A DNA stretch of 64,000 bases from Lepas anatifera (taxonomy: Eukaryota > Arthropoda > Thecostraca > Lepadidae). Shown here piece by piece: positions 1 through 13,981 of this stretch. Every line of letters starts with the position of its first letter. Within the stretch, counting starts at the first letter, position 1. The notes under the pieces were generated by a model. The model saw only the letters and a list, made by a program, of their open reading frames with translations, had not been told where the DNA came from and did not search any database. The stretch is taken from contig JAOTON010000041.1 in assembly GCA_034440635.1 (NCBI GenBank), forward strand, positions 248,001 to 312,000, read 5' to 3'. Both the position numbers and the translations under genes were made by a program.

Positions 1-724
1 TATACTAGCCCTTTCTGAGTGGATTTTGCATCTTTTGGGCAATGAAAGAGCAAGATGAAGCTGTGGAAGGGTCAAACTTATCAACATTTGTTCTTGCAGC
101 TAGAGTTACCAGGCCAATTTGACAATTATGGGCTCCCACTAGATAGTTTGTACCTGACATATTTACTTCACCATTTTTCGTAGAGGACATGGGAATGGCT
201 CCATAGATAACATTTTCTTTTTACCTGGAGCAGAAAGCTTCTCGAAAGAATTTTCTAGCTAGAGCTAGGTGTTAATATCAATATGTTAGCAGCAAATTGG
301 TTAAATGACTTCCTTTGAAATGGTATACTGACAATATGGAAGTAAAAATATGCTATCAGAATTTATATTTTGTTCACCCATATATGACTTGAAAATTTTT
401 AAAGTAATTAGGATATTCATAAGATGACAGTACGGCATGGATGTGTGCAACTGTAGGCATTATTCAATATTTGATTTTAAATATTAATTCAGGTTTAAGT
501 AACTTGCTTTTGACCCTGGCATGAGTAACAGATAGAAAGCTAGAGCTTCATGCTTTGACATTCCTGATGTATGTCTAAAAGTCTCAAAATGATTTGTAAA
601 TGCATTTTCAAAAGCTGCTGGTGCATGAATAAGATTATGTTTCAGTGGAAAAAACTAGGTCTGTACTGAAAAAGGCTTATTTAACTTACAGAAAATTGAC
701 TTGAAGTCACAGTTTAGTTGAAGC
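1..724. other. Noncoding stretch, no gene recognised
   Basis: AT-rich sequence with no recognisable domain or splice-bounded exon. A 61-codon open frame lies on the minus strand (5-190); it is short and matches no family I know, so I do not call it a gene. Confidence 0.5.
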
Positions 725-860
725 CCGGAATGAGCCTGGGTGAAGCCCGTTATCAGCCCGACATTGGCTTAAATCAGGCCTTCAGGCCCGGTCAAAGCCC
801 GCGGGCCTGGGCCGGGCTTTTGCCCCGGGCCCCCGGGCCTAGAAAGTCCCACCTCTAGTG
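725..860. mobile_element. GCCCGG-rich fragment with a hAT-like end
   Basis: This patch repeats GCCCG/GGCCCGG motifs and ends at 840-860 with a sequence whose reverse complement begins CACTAGAGGTGGGACTTTC, resembling the CA...-starting ends of hAT elements. No matching opposite end is visible, so this is a fragment or a one-ended guess. A smaller GCCCGGGCCCGGG patch at about 3885-3945 may be a related relic. Confidence 0.35.
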
Positions 861-2584
861 TTAATGTGTTAACCTGGAGTCAGCTGACAGGCCGCAGAGA
901 TTTCCTGGCCGCTTATTTAACCGCGCAAAATCAGTGTACCGTCTGAGACCTAATGTTTGTTACCAACACAAATGTTCATTCAACACTCCGACATGATATT
1001 ACTGTTGTCCATACAAGATGGCACTGTAACGAAAATATCTGTTCTATTCTCTTCCTTCTCTTGTGGCCGTCTGTGCAGTTTCTTATTGGGGGAAAAATAG
1101 AACTTGTCTCAATCTGTTGTACTGATTGTTCCCAACTCAACTCAGCCATAACCCGTGTGCTTTTGATATTGATATGTTCCAGTATGTCTTAAGCCTGATT
1201 ATCCTTGTTCTTGTTTCTCCTCATTCCTCCGGTCCCGGTACTCGAACAACGTCCGCCGCGCCGCTACCGACCTGCTCCCGCGTCCCCGCGGGCCGGCCGC
1301 GTCGGAATCTTAAATCCGTTGCTTTGCGCGAACGCGTGCCCCGTGGCATCCCGGCGAGCTCGCCTGCGTCCCCCCCACACCCCGCCGCTGCGGACCCATC
1401 GCCGCCGCGTTGCTCGCTTCGCCGCCCGAGCGGGTTTTCTCTGGTCTCGCAGCCCGACACGGTATTGCGTCTCTCTCACCGTCTCACTGTCTCATCGGTA
1501 CCTCACATCTCTTGACACTTCCTTTACCTTCTTCCCGTCACTTTCCCTTTGTTACTTTACTCGGCCTGTGCTCATGTTTGATCTAACGAGTTTCGTGCGG
1601 CGCCTGCCGCTGGACTTAAACGCTGATCTCCTGTTGTGCGTTTTAACCATACTTACGTGTGTGTGTGTGTGCGTGCGCGCTAAATACATGTCATGGCTAC
1701 ATGTTAAAATCTGGCAAGTGTGACAGCGGTTTGCGGGTTTTCTGCAGGGGGGTCCCTCGTTTTAGTAGAAACTGAACACCGTACCAATATTGTATCACTA
1801 ATGGTACGCTGTGCAATTGAAGAACAGAGCTGCTAAGTTAAAATATTTCCTACACGCTTCATTCTCTATTTCGAAAATATTTGGTTTGATTTTGAGCCAT
1901 ACAGTCAGGATCGCTATTTTGTCACAATTATGCACCTCAATTTTCCGTAGATGTGTCACAAACTCCGGTAGCCGAGTTGGCAAGTTTCTGCACCTCTGCA
2001 CGAAATTTTACCAAGTGAAAAGTTCATAATTTTCATTGATTTTTGAGAAGCTGGAGCACAAAATCAGACTCGAAAACACCTTTCTCTTTTTGAGTGGGGT
2101 TTCTGCACTGTTTACGTAATGGACATCTCCCCGTGCCCTATCTCCCCGGCTCGGCTTTCCGTTATGGTTATCATTGAACAAACGTCAGTGGATACCATCC
2201 CCCGAGCGTTTGGTTTGCGTTGTCTCCATCTGGTGGCTTTGTTGACAGACCCGAGGGAGCTGGGCTCGGTGCCGAATGATAAGGTGACCTGTGCAAACTC
2301 AAAACGCCGCAGTACTGCGGGCCAGCACCAAAACTGTGCAAACATGCCTGCCCACGGGCCCTGAGCAGTGTGCTGAAGTCACAGACTATCGGTTTCTGGG
2401 CCAATCATGACGTCACCAATCCTTCGTCACTGATAACCAAATATAATCGTTTCTAAGGTACATACATACATACACATTACACATACCTACTGCCCGATGC
2501 ACGTGAGCTTCTATGCTCTATGCTTTTAAGAAAGATTCTCTCTTGTGGACCGTTACATTATGTGACACATATTGTGACGCATAA
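861..2584. other. Noncoding stretch with CpG-rich patch and TG microsatellite
   Basis: Bases 1226-1480 are markedly CpG- and C-rich compared with both flanks. Frames are open on both strands there simply because stop codons are rare in GC-rich DNA; none looks like a known protein. It could be a CpG-rich regulatory patch or an unrecognised 5' exon. A short (TG)n/(CG)n run lies at 1657-1680 and a (TACA)n run near 2458-2475. Confidence 0.4.
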
Positions 2585-3271
2585 TGACCTCCCGCCAGTG
2601 CTTTGACCTCCAGAGGGCACCTCTTGACCTAATATGACCCGAGGTCACGAAAAGTCAGAAGGTAATCTTGCTGTAAATGAAATAACAGTGATTGACGAGA
2701 CATACACGATGGCGTTTAATTCAGTGCTCTATGCTTGATTAGGTCAAAAGTCATCGCAAAATACTGTGTTCGACCCCTGGTAGCCTGATATAAACTCAGA
2801 TAAGGCAAAGGGCAAATATCGCCCCTGGAAACCGTAAAATGGTAGCCAAAAAGCGTTTCTGAGAAATCTGAGTATTTAGAATCCATTTTGTGACCTTTAA
2901 ATCATAAGAGAGCTTTTCCCGTTTTTGTTTCTATGGATGAGGTCATCTCACGACCTGACCTCAGGTCACCAAATATAAAAATATCGGATATAGATTTTGT
3001 AGACCCGGAGAGGCTATCAAGTGTAGAAAGTTTCAAATCGATCGGCCTAAAGATATAGCTATGAGAGAGCTCCAGATTTAAAGGGAGGATACCTTGTTTG
3101 ACCTTGCCTGATGACTTAAGTTTGTGTAGACAGGGGTGAAAGAATTCAGGGATGGTGGGAAAGTGTTTAGGTGGGAGGTAGATCCCTCATTGGCGGTGCT
3201 GCGCCTGGGCGTTTTTCTGCTTTTTATAAAGCCTTAGGGAGCGATCGATGCCCCCGTGAGGCGAGGGTTAA
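2585..3271. mobile_element. Fragment of AGGTCA-rich TTAA-type element
   Basis: The interior carries many TGACCT/AGGTCA hexamers (for example 2600-2660 and 2935-2970). The right end reads GTGAGGCGAGGGTTAA, finishing in TTAA at 3268-3271, like the simple ends of the complete elements at 4846-6047 and 57389-59052. No left end is visible, so it is truncated or decayed on that side. No coding capacity seen. Confidence 0.6.
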
Positions 3272-4845
3272 GGCACATGGGCTTGATGATTCAGTCGTGC
3301 TCCGAAAGTCTCATTTGAAACTTTTCTGAACTGTTTTGGACTTCATGTTCAACCCCAATCGACCCGTAGCCAACAGCTTTTCGCCGAGTCACGCTGCCGC
3401 GTGGGTCTGGTCCCCGCGGGGTTTCTGTTTCGGATACCGAAGTCTGCGATCAAAGTTTTTGGCCAAGAGTAACTCCGAAATTTTTTAATGATGATTTTAT
3501 GATGTCTAGAGAACACTTCTTTAAGTAAATAAAGGACCTGAGAATGTGACCCCACCAATTCGGTCCAAGTTGAAAGTGGAAGAGGCCCTAGGTCTCATTT
3601 AACTTTTCTCGTGGAACTCTGATTTTCAGTATTTGTGTTTTTAGACCTTTTAAACTTTTTATATGTTTGGGCTGTTGATACTTGAACGGCTGAAAGTCTG
3701 TTGCTCATAATGATGAACAAATATAAACAAATTAAACTAAATAAATGAATGATAATGAAGGAACGAAACAATGTAAGTCTCAATTGACTTAAAATATTTA
3801 TTTTAGAGGGCCAACATACTTAGTTTATATAGTTTTTATAGCTTTTTATGCTATCGGAATTGCCCGAGCTTATTTTTCCCAAAAGCCGGGCATGTGACGG
3901 GCTTCAGAAAACATCATCCAATCGGACCCGGGCCCGGGCCAATGAAATTGCCTGGAACTCTTACCCATAGTGCGCACGTGCTTTTAACTCTTGATTTCGT
4001 TGCGGCCGAGCCTTTGATGATTTCCGCGGAACATCCACACCGAATTAATTCCGGTGCTCAAGTCGTCTGGCTGTCTGTCCATCAAATTTTGATGGCCGGA
4101 CATGAGCTCTGGAGAACGCGGCTGAAAGCAAACTTTCTAGTTTAATAACTGGTAATGATTACGCCTCAGCTCTGTTGAAGCCCTTATCCTCCCAGAATGA
4201 CAGCTGATCAAGTTTTGAAGCGGCGCTAACTTCATAACTTGTCGCTGATGGCCTAGATTTTCATATATCAAGCGCTAATTGAAAGAAATTTGACAGACAA
4301 GTCGTCTGATTCGCAATACACCCAACAGCACCGCAAAAATACATGCCGCTGTTTGGCATTGTTCGCAGAACCCTAGGACAGAATGGTACTACGGAACAAT
4401 GACAACATGACGGAACGATGCCATGCACACTTTTGCATTAGTGCACAAGTGCGTAGTACCAATTAGTGCGTAGGAAAACAAATCTCATACATGCATTAGT
4501 AGCGGAAATTTTGAGAATGCTTCCTTACAATATTCCATACCATTCGCTAGAAACGTTTTTTTCTGTTTTCAGTAGCGTATGAATTTAATGATCCTAGGCA
4601 ACGCAGCAATATTTACGAAACATTGTCAATCACATTACTTTGCATATATCCGACCATTGACAAAGTATCATTAATATAGATTCAAAATATTTGTTTGCCT
4701 TCTATTGTTATTCCATCACCTACAAAAATTCCAAACACATGAGTCTATTACTCAAACGTTCTGGGAGAATTGACTTGAAAATCATATATTGTCAATCACT
4801 ATTGCAGAGCACCAGAGCAAAGGAAGCGCTGCAACACCAAGGCTT
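3272..4845. other. Noncoding stretch
   Basis: No gene recognised on either strand. Mostly AT-rich; the 83-codon open frame at 3894-4145 (+) overlaps a GCCCGGG-rich relic and shows no domain. Confidence 0.5.
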
Positions 4846-6047
4846 TTAACCCTTGCCCCGGTGGCGGGTACGAGCCACCTTCGCCCTGGTGGGGGGGGCT
4901 AAAAAAGACCCCCCACGATCTCAAAAACTAAGAGAGCTAGAAAAAAGCGCAAAACGGCTACGAAAGCTCTTTGAAAATGATATCGAAAATACTTCGGTCA
5001 TTTTTCTTGTCAGGTCAATATCAAGGTCACCAGAGGTCAAAATAGGTCAAAATCGCTAATATGAGGTGTACTAAGAAAACCTCATATATCTCAGAAACTA
5101 TGATAGCTAGAAACATTTTTCTAACACCATTCGAAAGCTCTTGAGATGTGCTTTCATTGCAGTGGCATTCATTTTCGTGTCAGGTCAAAGCCTAGGGAGC
5201 TACAGGTCACTAGATATTGGGCATATTCTTGGGAATGCCCATAGCCACCCATGCATAAGGGCGTTTACTTTTTCGCTAATAGCTTCCAAACCAAACAAGA
5301 AACAGCCATAGTTGATGCACCATTGCAATTCTCTCGTCAATACGAATCGAATGATATATAATATTGCTATGCCAGGTCAAATTTAAGAATTTGACCTGAC
5401 CCAGGTCAACGGTCTGACCCAACTTGACCTGGTATAGTCATGACGTATATCATTTGACTTCCAGTGACTATACAAACACTTTGGTGACAAAATAAAAGCT
5501 CTATCTTATTTTATTCAAAATTTATAGAGAAAAACACCAAAAATGCTTATTTGACCTAAGGTGACCTTTTAAAGGTCACAAGTCAAAATTTTGGCATCAG
5601 CTCCAGAAATGGGCTAAGAGCAAGTCGCAACCGATGTTTGAAGTTGATTCCATCCATACTTACTGAGAAAAGCTCATTTCGTGATTTTCCCCATGTATTG
5701 ACAATGGGGAGGTCATGCTCTGCACATGACCTTAGGTCATCAATATCAAAAATCCCGGAACAAATGTTGTAGCTCCTGGTGGGCCCAATATGTGGTATGA
5801 GTTTCAACTTGATGGATTAACCCTTCTTTTAGTTATGCGGTCCTAAGTATTTTTTGAGGTGAGGTCACTTCACCTGGCCTGGTGACCTGACCTGATATGA
5901 CCTTGAGCCAAAATTTTCAGGAAAGATGTAGAAATGATGAAGGAACAGCTAGACCAAGTTTGGCGGCGCTGCGCGCCGCCGTTTTTTGGTCACTTCGGAA
6001 AAACCCGAGGGGGGGTCTAAAAGACCCCCCACCCGGGCGAAGGTTAA
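4846..6047. mobile_element. TTAA-flanked nonautonomous element, AGGTCA-rich
   Basis: The element starts TTAACCCTTGCCCCGGTGG (TTAA at 4846-4849) and ends GGGCGAAGGTTAA (TTAA at 6044-6047), giving imperfect terminal inverted repeats and a TTAA target duplication as in piggyBac-type transposons. Each end has a G-run/C-run hairpin (4892-4913 and 6010-6030). By eye I count about 19 AGGTCA/TGACCT hexamers inside; about 0.6 would be expected by chance on both strands. A GC palindrome lies near 5963-5983. The left end is complex: a second terminus-like block CCACCTTCGCCCTGGTGG sits just inside the first. No transposase, so it would depend on an enzyme made elsewhere. Superfamily assignment is inference from TTAA. 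Confidence 0.75.
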
Positions 6048-8960
6048 AGAAATCAAAACAACGATCTGTCTCTCATGTATAATGCATACGACCCAGCTGT
6101 TTGGAATCTGACCTGACCCCGTCAGTGCGTGGCTTCCCATTTGGCGTTACGCCACGAGGTGTTTGTTTCCTCCGGATCACCGGATCGGCATGTTGCCACA
6201 CGCCGATGTTATCAGTCGAGGTTCGCCGCCGGCACTTTCACTGGCACCGGGAGGCGAAGGTGAGGCTGTTTATCACCTGTGTCAGTACCGATCCTGCCAA
6301 TAGGCACTGCGATAACTGCTGGTCTTATAGGGACCCGCAGCGTAATGAGGGTCCGATCGATAAGGAATGCTACTGGTCAGATTGAGTCAGGAATTGGGGC
6401 GGCTCTTTCTGAGACGGAATGAGATGCTTGATTTTGAATGTTGAATCAGGTGAAGAAATGAATGAGCGGCACGGGTTTCTTATACATACCCAACCATGTT
6501 GTATAGGTGGAGGGGTTAGGCACACCTGTTGGGAGATCGCGTACAGCTTCTATAACGCATTGGCCGAGGCCTGGCATACTCCGTTCGTGAATGATATACC
6601 CATAGATCTCGGGGGACGTCGTAACGCTGCATATATCACCATTCAAACAAGCCTCCGGGCATGATATAATACGACCCGGCCAGGAGCGGAGTTCACTTTC
6701 TTTTCGGGTCTGAGCCGAAAATGCGGGGCCCCGGGCGTGAGTGATGCCGCGTGGCAGAGCTGTAAATACGGGTGTGTTGAAACGGTATTCCTGCCGTCAC
6801 CCGAAATTTAGGTCACCTCACTGCGCTACGGTGAACGCACAATCTTGTGAGCATCGGTAAATATGTCAGAGTCTGCGCGGTGCATATCTGCTTGCTATTG
6901 GAGCAGAAGAATGTTGTCGTATAATCGATTCAGACAAGTGAGCTCTCGCTGATATATTGTGTACCAGACCCTGAATTGAAGAAATATCAATGAATTGACA
7001 CTGTTTCTCAAATTTTACCTGTCTTGACCACCCTTAACTTGAAATACAAGTCAGACTGATGTACATATATCAACCCAGGACTGGGATATTTGTCAATTTT
7101 TAATCAAGTTATAGCCGAGGACCGGTTTTCATCTAATAGAGGACCGGTTTTCATTTATAGCTGAGGGTCAGTGAAAATATAAGGGTGGAAACACACAGCT
7201 CTCCATAGATCGCCCTGTCTTCACAGAATAATCATGAACCCGTCTGGCCTGTAAGCTTCCAATGCTGCTGTTCTCTTGATGTTTGAATGCTGGCCCTTTT
7301 TCTGGGGTTAATAAAAATATTGCACAGGAGACTCCAGTGACTAAAATTTCTGTGTGCCATCATTTGTATTTAACCCCAAACCATTGAAAAAGGGTAAAGC
7401 TTGCAAGCCTATTAGGACGTCAATGCACTGCACGTGTCATTGGAACGAGATACCCCGACACCTGGGAAAATATTTGTCCTCAGTGCGCACTTATCCCCGA
7501 AACCTAAAGTGTGCCTCCAACCGAACAAGGACTATATGCAGGCCCACCCGAGGGGATATGAGAAAAAACATTGGATGCGAAAATCATAATATTCTATGTT
7601 TCACTCATATCATATAAGAATATGGTTATTTACAGTCAAACGATACATTCCGTTTATTAGATCCCACAGAGTTTGACTTCAATAACGTTGGCAGGCTGGG
7701 TCTTCCCTGACGTCTGCTTGATAATTATAGACAACACGCAAATGCTAAGAACCTTTAACGTCAAATGGTTCTTTCAATGTATTTTGTCTATAAATAGTGT
7801 TCTACCTCATATACAGTTAATTCATCTACGCTCTTTAATGTGACAGCTTTCTTGTGCAGGCGAGGAAAAAAACGTGATGAGATAGACTAGGTGGTACCTA
7901 AAATTTTACAATCACAGAGGGACCCATAGACAATCTATTTAGGAAGCGCTGGTCAGCATTTCCCTCGCTGTATATAATCTAGGCATGGAGGGAGAAGCAG
8001 ATCCAGTGGAGTGGTACATTTACTCCTTGTAACTCTAGGTGATAGTCTTTATTTCTAGGAATTCTGATCTGATAGCGATATCGCGCATCCTTACCTTGTA
8101 TTCTGCTGATTTGAAGCAGGTGAATTTAGTTCGCCATGTTTAACACACGCAAAGCCTTAATTACCGGAGGTAGGTGTAGATTACAGTGATGGGGAAGATT
8201 CTCGGTAAAACTTGGTTACAGGTAGAGTTAGTTTTGTTAACGATGATGAAACATAAAGTGGAGGCACATTCCTTCACGCGAGTGATACAAAATGATTATT
8301 TCCCAACTGGTCATATGGTTAGGCGCAGGTTACGGACTCTCGTTTGATCTTGTGAGGGCTGAGTCAGTTGTTGAGCTCCGGTGGGATGATCAACATTTCA
8401 CAGGATATTTTTTTCGGCTGCCTCAGAGTTTTGTTAGAGACTTTATGAAGGAACAAAATAATCCCCAGAAATATATTTGTTCTGGCACAAATACACCACA
8501 GACCTCCATGCAATTCGCAATCAGACCACGGCTTGGCTTAGTCAGGACTGGTTACAGCTAAGATTTCCGCAAAAGTTTTCTGAACGTGAGTTCTGAATTT
8601 CGCTGATCTGCAATTTTTCGCGGTTTCAGGTGCAACGTACTCCATTGTGGCTCTGGACACTGCCAATGGAGAGCGGGCGAACAGCCCTGTCCACCAATAT
8701 CACGCAGAGAGAAAGTTTTTTATCTAGATATATCTCTCACTACTTTTATGGAATTAAAAAAAACGGTCTGCTCTTGCAGTCTTAGTACGTACACGACTGC
8801 AGTGACTCTTTGAACAAGCATTACAACCTATTTGTATCGTGTTCCTGTTTGAACGGTGGCTGATATATGATCTAGTATTAGCAACAGTACTACATTGTCT
8901 CTACTTGGTTTCTCCAATTAAACAGGAACAGCTCTAAAATTTAATTTAGCCATATAAAGT
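6048..8960. other. Noncoding stretch
   Basis: The 6080-6900 part is somewhat GC-richer and holds open frames of 94 and 81 codons (6101-6385 and 6419-6664, +) with no recognisable domain. The rest is AT-rich. A 28-bp phrase (AGGACCGGTTTTCAT core) is tandemly repeated near 7118-7152. No gene called. Confidence 0.45.

Positions 8961-8964
<4 letters not shown>

Positions 8965-9027
<63 letters not shown>
8965..9027. repeat. (GA)n microsatellite
   Basis: Uninterrupted AG dinucleotide run of about 63 bp. The Arg-Glu open frame across it is an artefact of the repeat. Confidence 0.97.
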
Positions 9028-9030
<3 letters not shown>

Positions 9031-11430
9031 GAAGGGAGAGGAATAGACGGAAGAAAAAAACGGCATGCTGATATCGCATCTTTTCAAATTCCTAGGTTTA
9101 CATTTGTACCGACAGTGCGGCGGTCGTCACTGTCACCACTACATCGTCGTCTTCCTGTAAACACGCCGGCCAACAGCGTCGTTGTCCGGGCGTGACCGGG
9201 GCTCGTGAGGCGACTCCGGTAGTCGTCCAGGGCGCCGCCACCGCAGCCATCCGTCACAACATTGTTCGGTGCGCACTGAGGCCACCCGATAGTCATCTGC
9301 GGGCGGCGGTGCCAGCCGTGCGGTACCGCCGCGGTCCCACGCCACTTCACGAGAAGTTGTCGCTCGCCACGGCCTCAACAAGTCGTGACCGCCACGCCCG
9401 TCCACTGTTCAAAAAACGGTGCGCTGAGAGAAAATGATTCTGCAGGTTTTGGAGGATTACGCGGCAAAAGAATACGACGTTAGTGGAAGGAAAATTGGAC
9501 AAGCGTCATTATTTTCCTTCCTTTCTTATTTCGCATTTCTTATTTCGCATTTTGATTTCTAAAACAATGTGCAGATATTTTGATTAGCATCACTGCGGTC
9601 TGGCCCCTCCGATCACACGAGTATGCACTCCTGAGCCTCGGATCTTTGTTAGCTGTCGGACCCCCCTAGAATGCCCCTCCCCCGGTGCGTCACTGGCACA
9701 CGGCCCTGTCTGTCTCCCAGGAGTGAAGCTCCCCCCGCCAGGTCGTTTGTGGGACAGAGGCAGCGGCACCTCGCGACACCGGTAACTGTGTGTCGCTGCC
9801 GGTATCTGATGAGGGAGACAGTGACAGATGGAGTGGCCCTTCGCAGCGGGCCAACCCCACGCCAAGGGGAATCCTCATAACCTCTGGTATGTAACCATCC
9901 AGCCATTCAAAATATTTATGTTCAATTAGTCGCACTGTTATTTGGTCGGGCGGGTTATTGTCAGGAGTCGACACCCTGTGACTTGTGTTGGACAGACCGA
10001 GGGAGCCGGAGCATGGGACCCACGGTGTGCTCTGGAAGGACACTTGTCACTGGAGAGACAGCGGGAAGAGAGCTGGTGGTGTCAGCTTTGGTAATTCTGG
10101 GTACCAATACACCAGTAGGAGAAATACGTTTTTTAAGGAAATTTAGGTAACATCGCATCCCAATTATAAATATTGAAGACAGTACATACTTTATAGAAAC
10201 GTAGTCTTGTATATGCCTATGGTGTTGGGGTTTTGCCAATAAAACTTTCATAGCCAACCCCTAAAACAACACGCTTGCCCACCATCAGGCATATCTGGGA
10301 CATCAACCTGTTGACAGGTTGGTGCGTGCACACATTGACCAGCCTGCGTTCGCTTCAGCTGGAGGTACAGCCGTTTGAGGTCTGTCTGAGCGACACGCAC
10401 CGCTGCAGCTGCTCCATAGCTACATCCTCCGCCGGCCAGAGCGAACATACTCAATTCTGATGAAGTACCTAGTTAGCGCTGCCTCAATGACACTGATTAG
10501 CAGCCTTTTTCCGGCCCAGGGACGCGCGCTCACACATTCGCCGAAGGCAGCCACAATAATCACATGCCCTTTTGTTGTGTCTCGGATTTATATCGATCAA
10601 CCAGAAAGACCGCTGTTTGATAATGATGATGGGAGGCACCCGAGTTTGCCGGCTGGGCGATCAGTGCCTCTGTTTTACATGATTTCGTCCGTCATCGTCG
10701 GTTCATAAGTTGGGAGGATGCCGGAGATTGGGCGCGACAAGCGTGTGAACGACACGCCCACTTCCGGTCACCGCCGGCAATGACTCACATCCGACGCCAT
10801 CCCAGAGCTTCCGGGCCGCAAGAATTCTAGAAGGCCGTCCTTCCCCAGGAACTCGGCAAGAACTGCAAACTCTGTATGGTCTATGAGTGGTCTTATTAAA
10901 ACTGAAGTACCCACTTTAGACAAGTTGGCTTTAAGCTTGCATTAGAAATTAAGCCCCAATATCATAAACTGAGTGATAAAATGCAGACCTGGTTATCGAG
11001 CTTGAAACCTAGTCAGTAGTCAATACAATCTATAGCATCTGAAAGAGTGAACGTTGATGCCGGTTTCCCCGATGAAGGCAAACATAAATAAGGTGTCATA
11101 AATAAGGTGTCGCCGCTGTTGCGTCGAACCCGAAAATGCCGGTACTTCCCGCGCTTCGGCCTATCTGTGCTCGGGGCATGTTTTTTCAGGCCCGTTTCAC
11201 CTGGCCCTGCTGTTTCGTGCTGTGCCATCTTCGTGGCCATTTTTGCCATCGTACCTACTTTTTTGGCCCTTTATGACGTTTTGTGCTTTTTTAGTCCCTG
11301 TACTTGTGTTTACCCATCGTGTTTGATGATAATATATGCATGGATCTAGGTAGATTAATAAATCCACATTATATACCATAGTGATAATTCGAGTATTAAC
11401 TGTATCATTCCACATTTTCTATAATATAAT

Positions 11431-11502
<72 letters not shown>

Positions 11503-13900
11503 TTTATTTATCTTACCAAAACTGTTTTAGATCTAACTAGACAATTTATCTCTTGGCGATACCTTCAAACCCATTTTCACCGCTTCCCTATAGACCAAAC
11601 CACAGCTGACCATACTCCCGCCTAAAGATAACAAAATGGATGTCAGGAGGTCTGTTGCGCCTGGATTCCACTGCCCCCTCGCTGCCGGCGCCGTGACGGT
11701 GCTGGTTGTACACACACAGCACCGCCGGCAGCACGTATAATTTTATCATCAATCAGCCACCGTCTGAGCGGCGCTGTCCGGCCGTGCTCAACCCCAGCCG
11801 TCGAGCCGAGCTCTCCAGCTCGTTAGATGCTGTCTGCCCGCTCAGGCGCCGTAACGAACGATCTGTTTAATCGGGGAGGTGGGGAGGGGCGCACTGGGTC
11901 GTCAGCGGAGTGATGTGCGTCGATGCCGACGCGGCCTCAATCAGTGTTGATTAATGTCAATGGCTGATGCCGCGGGGCAAGTGTCAAAGGCACCTGTCTA
12001 GTTTTTTTTCTGGTGTATGATTATAGTGGGACAAAGTAGCTTAACCCGTATCACGATGTAAAGACAGGAGATACCTCGTGGCAACTATGTCTGCTTAGAT
12101 TGAAAGTGTGTTTAGCCGGAGTACCTTTTCAGGGCAGGTATTCGACTTGTCTCTGGGAAAATATTTGGTTCAAGTCAGCATCTTTTACGCAGCCCCACAA
12201 CCGTACACACATTTCTGATAGTTACCCATATACCTCTAGCAATCATTCATACTGAGCCTCAAAGCCCATGCCCATGGTCTCATCCTGAGGCGAGGTGGCA
12301 TACCTGTCGCTATTAGAACAATTCCTTGATGCCTTAGCGGCAAAAGCATCTTGAGCAGCTGTGTAGTCAGAAATTGTCAACTAAAAAAGCCAAACACTGA
12401 AAGGCGGACAATACTGGTAAGCGAGAACCGCACAATTATGCAAAGGAGATATAAAATCAGAAGACTGAGCTGTGAGCATTTGCTTAATATAACCTGGCCA
12501 CAGCATGAGACAGAAACTGGTATTATCATAACAGCTAGCAAAAGATGAGTGGTCGGGTAATGACCTGCTCAGTAATAGGATTATAACCAATGTATAACCT
12601 TGCAGTTAAAGAGCATACACAGCGCCCTGAAAATATCCTAACTGACAGAAACCATCGAAACTGTGTGTACCTAACACATAACTGGTCTGGAAAAACCCGC
12701 AGTTTTGCGTAAACGCAAAAATTTTGAAGTTTATAAACTTAACGGATACTTTTTTCATGCCGGCTGACTAGAGGATCGCATCCGCAAGTTGCCAACATCT
12801 CTGGTCAACATATTAGTATTGCGATACAATTATAATATCATGTACCTTTTAAAAAGCTTAAATGAAGGCATGCATTTTATTCCAGCATCAGAGATGTCTC
12901 TACGAATTTCCCTGTCAGAGCGGACTCTACTCTGACTTGCCGCGAGTTTTCGAAAATGTTCAGAAACTTGAGATATCTGGCAGCTCAGCTACACGCTGAT
13001 TTAGCCTACCAAATTTAAGAAGAACAAAATTATGTGACATGGAGATAAGCATTATGGTACAACTCGTTGACCGAGTTTATTCAAATTGTCTGCCAAAACT
13101 TATCAAACTAGTCAACTTACTGGGATCCAATGCGACACATTGCTCATTTACATATTAGGCTCGGAATAGTTCGCAAAAAAACCGCTGTGAGACAGTCTGA
13201 TCCTCCACGCAGTGCCGATGCAAGATATTTATGGCCATAAAGCTGGCCAATCTACGCTGAAAATATATTTCAATATGCTGACTCGGCATAATTTGTGGCT
13301 GCAACGCTGTTTGTAAGATCACATTTTTTTCTGACGCCTGACGCACGTGTAGCAGGTCGCAGGCGTTGATCTAAAGACAGAATAGCACATCTAGTTTTTT
13401 GAATGTTTCACACTCCATGCCCCCTCCTCACAAATAGCGGTCTAAATCTCCTCAGATATAATACTGGGTTGTTCAAGAAATGCCTCCTCAGACACCGATA
13501 TTTCCTTAAAAAAATATCCTGCTGTCTCTCCTTCCCAATGTTTTTTACAAACCGGAAGATAATATAACCCCTGTTCAGTTTCGAGAGGAGACCGTGAGGA
13601 GACCGGGAAAATGTCAGGGCCATGGTAAATGCTGGGTCCACGAGCCTGCAGTTTCCGAACCTGCAGTAAATGATCACGCCACATCATAATCATCAACCAA
13701 CCTACTTTGTGACGGGAATGGATCTCGTGCTAAATGTTTACGTGACATGGTGCTGCCACCTTTTCGTAAGCTGCACTAAAGTACCATTTATAGCGACATC
13801 TGCTGTCATTAATGATCAGGAGCCAGGTTTTGTTTGAGACGAGTCTCCGGGATGGTTATTGATATGAGTGCTGGTAGGGGTGTCGCCACGGAATTTTAGA
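9028..13900. other. Noncoding stretch with GC-rich patches
   Basis: Several CpG-rich patches (about 9100-9430, 9590-10080, 10260-10460, 10680-10860, 11640-11960) alternate with AT-rich DNA. They give short open frames on both strands but no domain, signal peptide or convincing exon. They could be regulatory islands or unrecognised exons. A (TA)n microsatellite interrupts at 11434-11499. Confidence 0.4.
11434..11499. repeat. (TA)n microsatellite
   Basis: About 33 uninterrupted TA units. Confidence 0.97.
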
Positions 13901-13981
13901 CAGGAGACCAGTGACGGATCTAGGATTTCGTTAAGGGGGGGGCCAGGCTCGGAGGGCGCCGAACCTGAGGGGCGCCAATTT

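Noticed and set aside
5..190. Minus-strand 61-codon frame
   Set aside because: Reads like a possible peptide but is short, has no splice context and matches no family I know.
8959..9195. Arg-Glu repeat protein
   Set aside because: Entirely due to the (GA)n microsatellite.
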